Shown here: piece after piece, positions 6,726-16,980 of the stretch
Layout of the letters: each line of letters begins with the position of its first letter
How positions within the stretch are numbered: position 1 is the first letter of the stretch
Assembly (NCBI GenBank): GCA_038211965.1
Contig: JBBQVB010000029.1
Coordinates: 1-23,879, forward strand
Length of the DNA: 23,879 nucleotides
Origin: Glacieibacterium sp038211965
Lineage (GTDB): Bacteria; Pseudomonadota; Alphaproteobacteria; Sphingomonadales; Sphingomonadaceae
Direction of reading: 5' to 3'
Translations under genes and position numbers: made by a program
The notes under the pieces: generated by a model
The model's database searches: none
What the model saw: the letters and a program-made list of their open reading frames with translations, nothing else
What the model was told of the DNA's origin: nothing

Positions 6726-6845
6726 GCGCGCGTCCGTTAGGCGCAGCGGTCCGCGAAGGGAAGGGTGGCCGCAGGGTCGGCGATACCGGCTTGGCGCGCG
6801 GTGACCGCTGCGGCACAGTCGCGGCATGTCGTTGCCGGGGGACCC

Positions 6846-8888
6846 GTGTTGAAAGCCTTTGCCTGCCTGACCTTGCTGCTTGCGACGCCTGCGCTCGCGG
6901 GCGCGCCGGTGCCGTTCGAGGCCGCCGATCTCTACCGCCTGGCGATGGTCACCGACCCCAAAGTTGCGCCCGATGGACGGCATATCCTGTTCACACGCAC
7001 CAGCTTCGACATCCAGACCGATACGCGTCAGGGCGAGATCTGGCTGGCGACGCTCACCGATTCGAAGCGCGGGAGCAACACGCTCGAAAAGCACCTGCTG
7101 ATCGGCGCGGCGGCGAAGGCAGGGCATGTCGAATGGTCGCCCGACGGGACCCGTATCGCCTACGTCGCGCCGTGGCTCGGCAAGCCGCAGCTGTGGACGA
7201 TGACGCTCGCGGACGGCATCGGACATCCGCTCACCAGCCTCAAGTCGGGCCCTGAAGGTTTCGCGTGGTCGCCCGACGGCAGCCACATCGCCTTCGTCGC
7301 GCGCGTCGAGGCGACGCCGCGCAAGATTGCCGGTATGCCCGACAAGCCCGAGGGCGCGACCTGGGCGCCGCCGCCCAAGCTGATTACCGACTTCAGCTAC
7401 CGCAGCGATGGCGGCGGCTATGCGACGGCGGGGGCGGACCAATTGTTCGTCGTCCCCGCGAGCGGTGGCGTGACGGTGCAACTGACCAAGGGCGACTTCG
7501 ACCAGGTCGGCGACAACGCCGTGAGCTGGTCGAACGACGGCAAGTCGGTCCTGTTCTCGGCGATGCTCGATGCCGACCGCGACTTGCGCGCGCGCGAGAG
7601 CGACCTGTTCAGCGTGCCTGCGGCTGGCGGGGCCGTCGTCCAGCTGACCCGGACCAAGGGCAATGAGCAGAACCCGCACCTGTCGCCTGATGGCAAGACA
7701 CTGGCTTTCGTCGGCGCGCTCGAGGTGCCGACCTTTTACGCGCAGCCCGACCTGTGGGTCATGCCCGCCTCCGGGGGCGAGGCGCGCAACCTGACGCGGA
7801 CGCTCGACCGCCCGATTATCGACTATAGCTGGGCCGCCGACGGCAAGGGTCTCTACGCCTTCTACAACGATACCGGCGTGACGCGCGTCGCGCTGGTGCC
7901 GCTGGCGGGGGGCAAGCCCCGTGTCGTCGTACCGCAGGTCGGCGGTACCCGCCTGTACCTGCCGTCATCGGGTGGGTCGTTCAGCGAGGGCGGCGGGACG
8001 TTCGCCTATACGACGCTGCTCGCCGACCGTCCGGCAGGACTGGGCATCGCACGCGGTGGCAAGGAGATCGCGACCGTCGACTTCAACGCCGACTGGCGCG
8101 CCGGAAAGGTCATCGGCAAGCTCGAAGCGATCCATTACACGTCGAGCGACGGCCTGCCGATCGATGGCTGGGTACAGTATCCGCCGAATTTCGATCCAAT
8201 CAAGAAATACCCGGTCGCGCTCGAAATCCACGGTGGGCCGAACACCGATTATGGCCCGATGTTCTCGATCACGCACCAGCTCTATGCCGCCGCTGGCTAT
8301 GTCGTGCTGTTCACCAACCCGCGCGGCAGCATCGGCTACGGCGAGAAGTTCGCCAATGCCATCGACAAAACCTATCCGGGAATGGACCACGACGACTTGA
8401 TGGCGGGCGTCGACTACATGGCGAAGCAGCCGTACATCGACAGCCGCAACCTGTTCATCGGCGGCGGCTCGGGCGGTGGCGTGCTGACCACCAACGCCAT
8501 TGGACGCACGACGCGCTTCCGCGCCGCCGCCGCCTTGCGTCCGGTCACCGACTGGACCGTGCAGGCGTTGACCAGCGACATCCAGGCCGAGACGGTGCGC
8601 CACTGGGTGCCGGGCAACCCGTGGGACAACCATGAAGATTACTGGCGGCGTTCGACGCTGAGCCTCGTCGGTAAAGTCGTCACGCCGACGTTGCTGATCG
8701 ACGGCGAAGCCGACTACCGCACGCCGATCGAGCAGTCGGAGGCCTATTACGGTGCGCTCAAGATCCGCGGCGTCGACACCATGATGGTCCGCCTGCCCGA
8801 AGCGGGACACAGCATGGGACGCCCCAGCCAGTGGCTTCAATCGATCCTGACGGTCGTCGAGTGGTACGATAAGTACAAGGTGAAGTAA
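6846..8888 (+). CDS. Exported S9 family serine peptidase (prolyl oligopeptidase/acylaminoacyl-peptidase type)
   Basis: This 680-residue peptidase is probably periplasmic. The start is GTG at 6846 (or the adjacent TTG), right after a GGGGGA ribosome site; it gives the signal peptide MLKAFACLTLLLATPALA. Residues about 25-390 form a beta-propeller of WD40/TolB-like repeats (WSPDGTRIAYV, WSPDGSHIAFV, LSPDGKTLAFV). The C-terminal alpha/beta-hydrolase domain begins near 420. The catalytic triad is Ser542 (GGGSGGGV), Asp623 (DGEADYRTP) and His655 (EAGHSMG). Family members cleave short peptides, often N-terminal dipeptides or acylated residues; specificity cannot be told. The nucleophile elbow has Gly where many relatives have Tyr (GGSYGG), a known variant. 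The gene is transcribed alone and ends in a hairpin shared with convergent msrA. Confidence 0.93.
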   Translation: MLKAFACLTLLLATPALAGAPVPFEAADLYRLAMVTDPKVAPDGRHILFTRTSFDIQTDTRQGEIWLATLTDSKRGSNTLEKHLLIGAAAKAGHVEWSPDGTRIAYVAPWLGKPQLWTMTLADGIGHPLTSLKSGPEGFAWSPDGSHIAFVARVEATPRKIAGMPDKPEGATWAPPPKLITDFSYRSDGGGYATAGADQLFVVPASGGVTVQLTKGDFDQVGDNAVSWSNDGKSVLFSAMLDADRDLRARESDLFSVPAAGGAVVQLTRTKGNEQNPHLSPDGKTLAFVGALEVPTFYAQPDLWVMPASGGEARNLTRTLDRPIIDYSWAADGKGLYAFYNDTGVTRVALVPLAGGKPRVVVPQVGGTRLYLPSSGGSFSEGGGTFAYTTLLADRPAGLGIARGGKEIATVDFNADWRAGKVIGKLEAIHYTSSDGLPIDGWVQYPPNFDPIKKYPVALEIHGGPNTDYGPMFSITHQLYAAAGYVVLFTNPRGSIGYGEKFANAIDKTYPGMDHDDLMAGVDYMAKQPYIDSRNLFIGGGSGGGVLTTNAIGRTTRFRAAAALRPVTDWTVQALTSDIQAETVRHWVPGNPWDNHEDYWRRSTLSLVGKVVTPTLLIDGEADYRTPIEQSEAYYGALKIRGVDTMMVRLPEAGHSMGRPSQWLQSILTVVEWYDKYKVK

Positions 8889-8900
8889 GTCCAAGTACGA

Positions 8901-8930
8901 ACCCCGCTCCCGCATGTGCGGGAGCGGGGT
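8901..8930. terminator. Strong hairpin between convergent genes, likely bidirectional terminator
   Basis: A perfect inverted repeat of 14 bp (ACCCCGCTCCCGCA and its complement) has only TG between the arms. It lies in the 52-bp gap between the S9 peptidase stop and the msrA stop. No T-run follows on either strand. Position and symmetry suggest that it ends both transcripts or protects their 3' ends. Confidence 0.75.
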
Positions 8931-8940
8931 CGCGCGTCCG

Positions 8941-9507
8941 TTAAGCCGCCCTCTTCAGCCGGCTGGCATAGCCCTTGCGAAACTTTGCCAGCTTCGGTCC
9001 GACGACAACGCTGCAATAGCCGTTCGATCCGGCGTTGTTCTTGTAATAATCCTGGTGATAGCTTTCGGCCTTGTACCACGGGGCGTCGGGCTCGATCGTC
9101 GTGACGATCGGCGCGTCCCAGTCGGCCTGGTTGCGCGCGATCGCCGCACGGGCCTCCTCCTCCTGCGCGCGGTTGTGCGGGAAGATCGCCGAACGATACT
9201 GCGTCCCCGCATCGCCCCCCTGGCGGTTGAGTGTTGTCGGGTCGTGGGTGTGGAAGAAGATGTCGAGCAGGTCGGCATAGCTGACCTGCGTCGGATCGAA
9301 GGTGATGCGCACCGCCTCGGCGTGTCCCGTCGTACCGTCACACACCGAACGATAGTCGGGGTCGGCGAGATGCCCGCCGATATAGCCCGATTCGACCGCG
9401 GTGACGCCCTTGAGTTCGTCGAACACCGCCTCGGTACACCAAAAACAGCCACCGGCGAGGGTCGCCGTCGCGAGCGCGCTTGTCGTCGCATTGTCAGTCG
9501 ATGCCAT
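8941..9507 (-). CDS. msrA: Peptide-methionine (S)-S-oxide reductase
   Basis: This 188-residue enzyme reduces methionine-S-sulfoxide in proteins. The catalytic Cys21 is in the family motif GGCFWC, followed by FDELKGVTAVESGYIGG, GHAEAVRITFDP, FFHTHDPTTLNRQG and YRSAIF. A further Cys in the C-terminal NGYCSVVV segment is a candidate resolving residue. The ATG at 9507 follows a CAGGAG site at 9 nt spacing. A short, disordered-looking N-terminal extension (MASTDNATTSALATAT) does not resemble a signal peptide, so a cytosolic location is likely. A 5-bp arm inverted repeat (9530-9543) sits in its upstream region. The gene looks intact. Confidence 0.97.
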   Translation of the reverse strand: MASTDNATTSALATATLAGGCFWCTEAVFDELKGVTAVESGYIGGHLADPDYRSVCDGTTGHAEAVRITFDPTQVSYADLLDIFFHTHDPTTLNRQGGDAGTQYRSAIFPHNRAQEEEARAAIARNQADWDAPIVTTIEPDAPWYKAESYHQDYYKNNAGSNGYCSVVVGPKLAKFRKGYASRLKRAA

Positions 9508-9628
9508 GTTGTCAGACTCCTGCCGTCATCCTATGCAGATAGGCAGCCGGACCGCTGGGGGGAAGTGTCTGGCGAGGTCGAGCGGTTCGTGGCGTGCGGG
9601 CCGTCGATGGCGGCTAATCGGGGCAGGT

Positions 9629-10369
9629 GTGCAACAGTTTCGCGATGTTCAGGAGTTCGTCCGCATCGTGCGCGGCGCCGCCGACCTGAATGGCATCAGC
9701 GATGTGCTGTCGGACGCGACACGGCGCTTCGATTTCGACTATTTCGGCATGGTCCAGCGCGTGAGCGCGCGGCTGTCGGCGTCGCCGGTGCAGCTGTCGG
9801 ACTTCCCGCCCGCGTGGCGCAACTTGCTGGCGAGCGAGGATTACTACGTCCACGACCCTGTCCTCGTGGCATGCGAGAAGTCGGTCGCGCCGTTCGCATG
9901 GGCCGACCTGCCCAAGCTCATCACGATGACCCGCCAGCACCACGCCTATATGGCCAATGCCGAGGCGCAAGGTTTGAAGCGCGGCTACACCATACCGATC
10001 CATGTCCCCGGCGAGGCATCGGGGCTGTGTTCGTTCGTCACGGCGGGCGACAAGGAATTGCCGCAAGGGTCGCTGCCCGCCGCGCAGTATCTGGCGTGCT
10101 TCGCCTTCGAGGCGGCGCGGCGGCTGGTCGTCGAGCGCAGCGCCAGCGCCGGGGTGCCGCGCCTGACCCAGCGTCAGCTCGATTGCGTCGTGCTCGCGGC
10201 GCAGGGCAAGTCGAACTGGGTCGCCAGCCGCCTCCTCGGCCTGTCGCCCGACACGGTGCACAAATATCTGGAGAGCGCCAAGAAACGCTACGGCGTGTCG
10301 AGCCGCACCGAACTGGTGGTCCGCGCGCTGTACGATGGGCAACTCAGTTTCAACGACGTCCTGAACTGA
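9629..10369 (+). CDS. LuxR family regulator with autoinducer-binding domain (LuxR solo)
   Basis: This 246-residue regulator has an N-terminal autoinducer-binding domain (about 10-165) and a C-terminal LuxR helix-turn-helix (about 178-240: LTQRQLDCVVLAAQGKSNW, SPDTVHKYL). GTG at 9629 is chosen because it gives normal family length; the frame stays open upstream but runs into msrA antisense. Aligned to TraR positions, Trp57 (here W63), Asp70-Pro71 (D76-P77), Trp85 (W91) and Gly113 (G119) are kept. Tyr61 is replaced by Leu (L67), and the usual Glu178 of the DNA-binding domain is Gln. No LuxI synthase is in the window. The gene directly precedes the PQQ-dependent dehydrogenase on the same strand, 122 bp apart, which suggests a local target (inference). 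Confidence 0.88.
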   Translation: MQQFRDVQEFVRIVRGAADLNGISDVLSDATRRFDFDYFGMVQRVSARLSASPVQLSDFPPAWRNLLASEDYYVHDPVLVACEKSVAPFAWADLPKLITMTRQHHAYMANAEAQGLKRGYTIPIHVPGEASGLCSFVTAGDKELPQGSLPAAQYLACFAFEAARRLVVERSASAGVPRLTQRQLDCVVLAAQGKSNWVASRLLGLSPDTVHKYLESAKKRYGVSSRTELVVRALYDGQLSFNDVLN

Positions 10370-10491
10370 CGGCGCGGTAATCGCGCGTACGTCGCGTCCG
10401 GGCGCGCGTCAGCCCGTGACATTCCACCGCTTGCCGTCAGAAACGGTCCTGATACGCTCCGGCCAACGACAAGCGGGTTGGGGAGACGGCG

Positions 10492-12633
10492 ATGCGTGGA
10501 GTTCGCGGTGGGGCGGCGGGGGCGGCGCTGGCGGCGGGACTGGTCGCTTTGCCGCTGACGGCGGCGGGACAGCGCGCGGCGAACGTCGATGGGCCGCGCC
10601 TGCTGCGCGCGGCGTCCGAGCCGGCGAACTGGCTGACGCATGGCGGGACGTACCTCGAACAGCGTTACTCGACGCTCGATGCCGTCAACGACCGGACGGT
10701 CGGCAAGCTCGGCCTCGCGTGGTCGTACGACCTCGACACCAATCGCGGGCAGGAGGCGACGCCGCTGATCATCGATGGCGTCATGTACACGACGACGGCG
10801 TGGTCGAAGGTCGTCGCGCTCGACGCCGCCACGGGGCGCAAATTGTGGAGCTTCGACCCCAAGGTGCCGGGGCCGCGCGGCTTCAGCGCGTGCTGCGACG
10901 TCGTCAATCGCGGTCTCGCGGCGTACCAGGGGAAGGTCTACCTCGGTACGCTCGACGGGCGGCTGATCGCGCTCGACGCGGCGACGGGCAGGCAAGCGTG
11001 GTCGGTCGTCACCGTCGACCAGTCGAAGCCCTACACGATCACCGGCGCGCCGCGCATCGTCAAGGGCCGCGTCGTCATCGGCAACGGCGGCGCCGAGTAC
11101 GGCGTGCGGGGCTATGTTACCGCCTACGACGCCGCGACGGGCAAGCAGGCGTGGCGGTTCTACACCGTACCGGGCGACCCCGCGAAGGGGCCCGACCACG
11201 CCGCGAGCGACCCCGTCATGGTGAAGGCCGCGCGCGGCACGTGGTACGGCGACTGGTACAAGGCGGGGGGCGGCGGCACAGTCTGGGACGCGATCGTCTA
11301 CGACCCCGAACTCGACCAGCTCTACGTCGGCGTCGGCAACGGCAGCCCATGGAATCAGCAGGTGCGTAGCCAGGGCAAGGGCGACAATCTGTTCCTGTCG
11401 TCGGTCGTCGCGCTCGACCCCGATACCGGCGCGTATAAATGGCACTATCAGGGCACGCCGGGCGAGACGTGGGACTTCACTCAGACCCAGCCGATCATTC
11501 TCGCGACGCTCAAGATCGGCGGGGCGGATCGCAAGGTGCTGATGCAGGCCCCGAAGAACGGGTTCTTCTACGTCGTCGACCGGGCCACGGGAAAACTTAT
11601 CTCGGCGAACAATTTCGTGCCGCAGACGTGGGCGACGGGAGTCGACCTGACGACCGGGCGGCCCAGGGAGGTCGAAGGCGCGCGCTTCCATCAGGCGAGC
11701 GGGTTCATGATGGCTCCATCGGCGCTCGGTGCGCACAACTGGCACCCGATGGCGTACAGTCCGAAGACGGGCCTCGTTTACCTGCCCGCGCAGGACGTGC
11801 CGTTCTTCTACTCGACCGCCAGCGGGTACAAATACCGTGCAGGCGCGTGGAACATCGCCGTCGACGCCTACAAGAACGCGCCGCCCAACGACCGCGCGCA
11901 GACCAAGGCGATCCGTGCGCTGTTGAAGGGCGAACTGATCGCGTGGGACCCCGTGGCGCAAAAGGAACGCTGGCGCATCCAGTACGACGGGCCGTGGAAC
12001 GGCGGCGCGCTGGCGACGGCGGGTAATCTCGTCTTCCAGGGCAACGGCAAGGGTGCGTTCCAGGCCTTCGACGCGCGCGACGGCAAGCAGCTTTGGACCT
12101 TCCCGGCGCAGACCGGGGTGATCGCCGGGCCGGTGACTTACAGCGTCAAGGGCGTCCAGTATGTCGCGGTGATGGCGGGCTATGGCGGTGCCTACCCGAT
12201 CAGCAGCGGCTTCGACGAGCCGCGCCCGTCGGCAAACGGGCGCGTGCTGGTGTTCCGTCTCGGCGGCACCGCGAAGCTGCCGCCCGCGCCGCCGCTCGAT
12301 CTGCCGCCGCCCAACCCGCCGACCGAGACCTTCACGGCCGCGCAGATCGTGCATGGCGGCGAGCTGTTCGAGGGCAATTGCGGGGTCTGCCACGGCGGCG
12401 GCGCGCGCTCGTCGGGGGTGCTGCCCGACCTGCGCCGATCGGGCGCGCTCGCCGATGCGGCGACTTGGGCGGCCATCGTTCACGACGGCGCGCTCAAGGA
12501 CCGCGGCATGGTCAGCTTCGCGCCGTACATGTCGAAGGCCGATATCGAGGCGATCCGCGGCTATGTCGGCGTGCAGGCGAAGTATCTTGCCGACGAGACG
12601 AAGGAGGGCGGCGGCAAGGCGGGCAGCCGCTAA
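10492..12633 (+). CDS. PQQ-dependent quinohemoprotein alcohol dehydrogenase (methanol/ethanol family)
   Basis: This 713-residue periplasmic enzyme oxidises alcohols with pyrroloquinoline quinone and passes electrons to a C-terminal heme c. It has a GGAG-preceded ATG and a signal peptide ending near AAG/Q. Residues about 40-590 form the eight-bladed PQQ propeller with tryptophan-docking motifs (AATGRKLWSF, DPDTGAYKW, DARDGKQLWTF). The vicinal disulfide Cys134-Cys135 and the likely catalytic Asp328 (GETWDFTQTQP) are present. The residue two after Asp328 is Thr rather than Asp, so it looks calcium- rather than lanthanide-dependent. The cytochrome domain carries CGVCH at 630-634, with GMVSFAPYM downstream as candidate axial Met region. 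No PQQ biosynthesis genes are nearby. Substrate is unknown. It lies downstream of a LuxR regulator gene. Confidence 0.93.
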   Translation: MRGVRGGAAGAALAAGLVALPLTAAGQRAANVDGPRLLRAASEPANWLTHGGTYLEQRYSTLDAVNDRTVGKLGLAWSYDLDTNRGQEATPLIIDGVMYTTTAWSKVVALDAATGRKLWSFDPKVPGPRGFSACCDVVNRGLAAYQGKVYLGTLDGRLIALDAATGRQAWSVVTVDQSKPYTITGAPRIVKGRVVIGNGGAEYGVRGYVTAYDAATGKQAWRFYTVPGDPAKGPDHAASDPVMVKAARGTWYGDWYKAGGGGTVWDAIVYDPELDQLYVGVGNGSPWNQQVRSQGKGDNLFLSSVVALDPDTGAYKWHYQGTPGETWDFTQTQPIILATLKIGGADRKVLMQAPKNGFFYVVDRATGKLISANNFVPQTWATGVDLTTGRPREVEGARFHQASGFMMAPSALGAHNWHPMAYSPKTGLVYLPAQDVPFFYSTASGYKYRAGAWNIAVDAYKNAPPNDRAQTKAIRALLKGELIAWDPVAQKERWRIQYDGPWNGGALATAGNLVFQGNGKGAFQAFDARDGKQLWTFPAQTGVIAGPVTYSVKGVQYVAVMAGYGGAYPISSGFDEPRPSANGRVLVFRLGGTAKLPPAPPLDLPPPNPPTETFTAAQIVHGGELFEGNCGVCHGGGARSSGVLPDLRRSGALADAATWAAIVHDGALKDRGMVSFAPYMSKADIEAIRGYVGVQAKYLADETKEGGGKAGSR

Positions 12634-12643
12634 CCCGCGCCGG

Positions 12644-12672
12644 ATTGATGCGGAGCGATGGAACCCCCATAT
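12644..12672 (+). promoter_or_regulatory. Candidate RpoH (sigma-32) heat-shock promoter of lon
   Basis: CCCCATAT at 12665-12672 matches the sigma-32 -10 consensus CCCCATNT exactly. ATTGATG lies 14 nt upstream (12644-12650) and resembles the -35 box CTTGAAA at TTGA. The site starts 11 bp after the dehydrogenase stop and about 55 bp before lon, a classic heat-shock gene in proteobacteria. No transcript data are available. Confidence 0.6.
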
Positions 12673-12727
12673 CGCTTCTTGAGAGGCCCGCCGTACACTG
12701 CGGTGGGGCCAGGGAGTGTGTAACGCG

Positions 12728-15121
<2,394 letters not shown>

Positions 15122-15148
15122 CCGGCGCGTTATCGGCACAGGTCGGAG

Positions 15149-15180
15149 GGAAAGCGCGTCGGTCGGCGCGCTTTCCTTTT
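15149..15180 (+). terminator. Rho-independent terminator after lon
   Basis: A perfect 10-bp stem, GGAAAGCGCG paired with CGCGCTTTCC, with an 8-nt loop is followed directly by TTTTG. It starts 27 bp after the lon stop. The T-run is short but the stem is strong, a typical intrinsic terminator. Confidence 0.9.
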
Positions 15181-15234
15181 GACTTGCAGCCGCTCCCGCG
15201 CGCACCTTGGGCCGGGGCGATTCAGGGTGTGCGG

Positions 15235-15507
15235 GTGAACAAACAGGACTTGGTTGCGTCGGTCGCCGAGGCGTCGGGCCTCGGTACGCGCGACGCGGCA
15301 CGCGCCGTGGACGCGGTCATCGAGGCGATCACCGCCAGCCTCAAGCGTGGCGAAGAAGTGCGGCTGGTCGGCTTCGGCAGCTTCGTCGTGACGCAGCGCA
15401 AGGCTTCCACAGGCCGCAACCCGCGCACGCGCGAGCCGATGGAGATCAAGGCCAGCGCGGTGCCCAAGTTCCGCGTCGGGAAGGCGCTCAAGGACGCGGT
15501 GAACTGA
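15235..15507 (+). CDS. hup: HU family DNA-binding protein
   Basis: This 90-residue nucleoid protein binds and bends DNA as a dimer. The sequence follows the HU pattern throughout: MNKQDLVASVAEASGL, the helix DAVIEAITASLKRGEEV, RLVGFGSFVV, the flexible arm RKASTGRNPRTREPM with its Arg/Pro tip, and the end PKFRVGKALKDAVN. GTG at 15235 is preferred because it gives the standard N-terminus MNKQDL; GTG at 15229 would add two residues. A CAGGG site lies upstream. The gene follows lon, an order common in alphaproteobacteria, but after a terminator. It therefore needs its own promoter, and TTGACT at 15179-15184 is a candidate -35 box. Confidence 0.95.
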   Translation: MNKQDLVASVAEASGLGTRDAARAVDAVIEAITASLKRGEEVRLVGFGSFVVTQRKASTGRNPRTREPMEIKASAVPKFRVGKALKDAVN

Positions 15508-15512
15508 TTCAG

Positions 15513-15533
15513 CGCGCCTTTTAGGGGGGCGCG
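15513..15533. terminator. Weak hairpin after the HU gene
   Basis: CGCGCC (15513-15518) can pair with GGCGCG (15528-15533) across a 9-nt loop, 5 bp after the HU stop and before the convergent dehydrogenase gene. There is no clear T-run. It is a possible terminator by position only. Confidence 0.35.
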
Positions 15534-15579
15534 GGGGTTTGGCGCGAACCGCTTGGCGAGTCGCTGCCCACGTCGCACC

Positions 15580-16593
15580 TCAGCGGGTGAACACCAGCTT
15601 CGGCCCTGGATCGTCCATCGCGTCCGCCGCCTCGTCGAAGCACGCGACGCGGTGGGTGACGTGCTCGGGATGCAGTCCGCCGCACGCCAGGCAGTTGAGC
15701 ACGGCGGGCAAATGATGGCGCGAATCGACACGTCCCGTCTGGAAGATCAGCCCCTTGTAATACGCCTCGGTCAGCGGCAGCGGCACGGGCGCGAAGTGGA
15801 TGCCGACGCCGGTCAGCCAGCCGTTCTTCGCCGTCGAGCGCAGCGCGAAGGTCAGCGCTGTCGCAGTGCCGGCCGCCTCGACGACGATGTCGAACTGCGC
15901 GACGGGATCGCGGTCGGCAAGCGGCGCGGCTTCGGCCCCAAGCGCGACGGCACGCGCACGCCGATCCGCGTCGTCGTCGAGGTACAGGACGCGACCCGCC
16001 TTGAGTGTCACTGCCGCGCCCGCCGCATAGAGCCCGACGCTCTGCGCCTGCCCGCCGACGACGAGCACCGTGCCGCGCGGCGTGCGTTCGAGCTGCGGTG
16101 CTACGGCACGCCAGCCATCGGCGATATTGTCCGACGCGCTCGCGGCAATGACCGGATCGAGGCCAGGCGGCAACGGCAGCAGCATGTGGTCGGCATAAGG
16201 CACGTGCATCAGGTCGCTGAGCGCCCCACCATAGTCGACGCGCCCCGCCTGACCGAGGCCGTAATTTGCCAGCCACGGGAAGCTGTCGCAGCTGCCCGTA
16301 AAGCCGCGTCGGCACGCGGCGCAGCGCCCGCACGACAGTTGGAAGGGCACCACGACGCGCTGCCCCGGCACGACGCCGGCGGCGTCGCCCGCTGCGACGA
16401 CCTCGCCGACGGTCTCGTGGCCGAACGCGAACGGGCCTTTGAAGCGGACGACGCCGGTCGCGATATACAGGTCGAGGTCGCAACGCGCGACGGCGAGCGG
16501 GCGGACCAGCGCATCGGTGTCGCTCGCCAGTGTGGGTTCGGGACTCTCGCGCCACTCGAACCGTCCCGGCGCGAGAAAGAACAGTGTGCGCAT
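15580..16593 (-). CDS. Zinc-dependent alcohol dehydrogenase family protein (MDR superfamily)
   Basis: This 337-residue medium-chain dehydrogenase/reductase has the catalytic zinc ligands Cys38 with Asp41 (ARCDLD) and His59-Glu60 (FAFGHETVGEV). The structural zinc set is Cys88, Cys91, Cys94 and Cys102. The Rossmann segment TVLVVGGQAQSVGLYAAG (about 173-191) departs from the usual GxGxxG, and LYLDDDADRR supplies the acidic end of the second strand, which suggests NAD rather than NADP (inference). It is slightly shorter than typical 340-350-residue relatives but looks complete. The substrate is unknown. The ATG lies 3 bp after the stop of the YdhR-like gene, so the two form an operon. It converges on the HU gene. 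Confidence 0.9.
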   Translation of the reverse strand: MRTLFFLAPGRFEWRESPEPTLASDTDALVRPLAVARCDLDLYIATGVVRFKGPFAFGHETVGEVVAAGDAAGVVPGQRVVVPFQLSCGRCAACRRGFTGSCDSFPWLANYGLGQAGRVDYGGALSDLMHVPYADHMLLPLPPGLDPVIAASASDNIADGWRAVAPQLERTPRGTVLVVGGQAQSVGLYAAGAAVTLKAGRVLYLDDDADRRARAVALGAEAAPLADRDPVAQFDIVVEAAGTATALTFALRSTAKNGWLTGVGIHFAPVPLPLTEAYYKGLIFQTGRVDSRHHLPAVLNCLACGGLHPEHVTHRVACFDEAADAMDDPGPKLVFTR

Positions 16594-16596
16594 CGC

Positions 16597-16962
16597 CTAG
16601 CGCACGTCGCCGGGGTTCCCGCCTTCGAGAACAATCGGGACCTCGTAGTAAGCAGTTGCTGCCGGCTGGCCCCAGCGCTTGAGCACACCGGCTTTCCACG
16701 CCTCGTTGTAATGCGCCTCGGCAGCGGCGCGGCTCGACCAGAGATAGATTCCCCCGGCGCGATTGTCGTCGCCGATGCTGTAGTATTTGCGGATCAGGCC
16801 GGGGAGCGCGCGATATTGCGGCTGCGAAGCGTCGAACAACCTGACCAGCTGCTCGCGCGTCATTTGCGGCGGCACCGGGATATTGACGGTCACCGCGACC
16901 GGGTTGGCGGAGGCCGCGCTGGCGAGGGTCAAAAAAGCGGCCGCAAACAGGGTGTAACGCAT
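16597..16962 (-). CDS. Exported YdhR-like putative monooxygenase
   Basis: This 121-residue small alpha/beta-barrel protein is of the YdhR family (dimeric ferredoxin-like fold, putative monooxygenase). The mature part has VTVNIPVPPQMTREQLVRLF, LPGLIRKYYSIGDDNRAGGIYLW and SRAAAEAHYNEAW, characteristic of the family. Unlike E. coli YdhR, it starts with a clear signal peptide (MRYTLFAAAFLTLASAASA, cleavage near ASA/NP), so it is probably periplasmic. A strong AAGGAG site lies 6 nt before the ATG. It is the first gene of a two-gene operon with the zinc dehydrogenase and is divergent from a LysR gene. Its activity is not established. Confidence 0.82.
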   Translation of the reverse strand: MRYTLFAAAFLTLASAASANPVAVTVNIPVPPQMTREQLVRLFDASQPQYRALPGLIRKYYSIGDDNRAGGIYLWSSRAAAEAHYNEAWKAGVLKRWGQPAATAYYEVPIVLEGGNPGDVR

Positions 16963-16980
16963 GTCGATCTCCTTGACTTG

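Noticed and set aside
10370..10430. A lux-box-like palindrome before the PQQ dehydrogenase
   Set aside because: Only short CGCG-type repeats are visible, which are expected by chance at this GC content.
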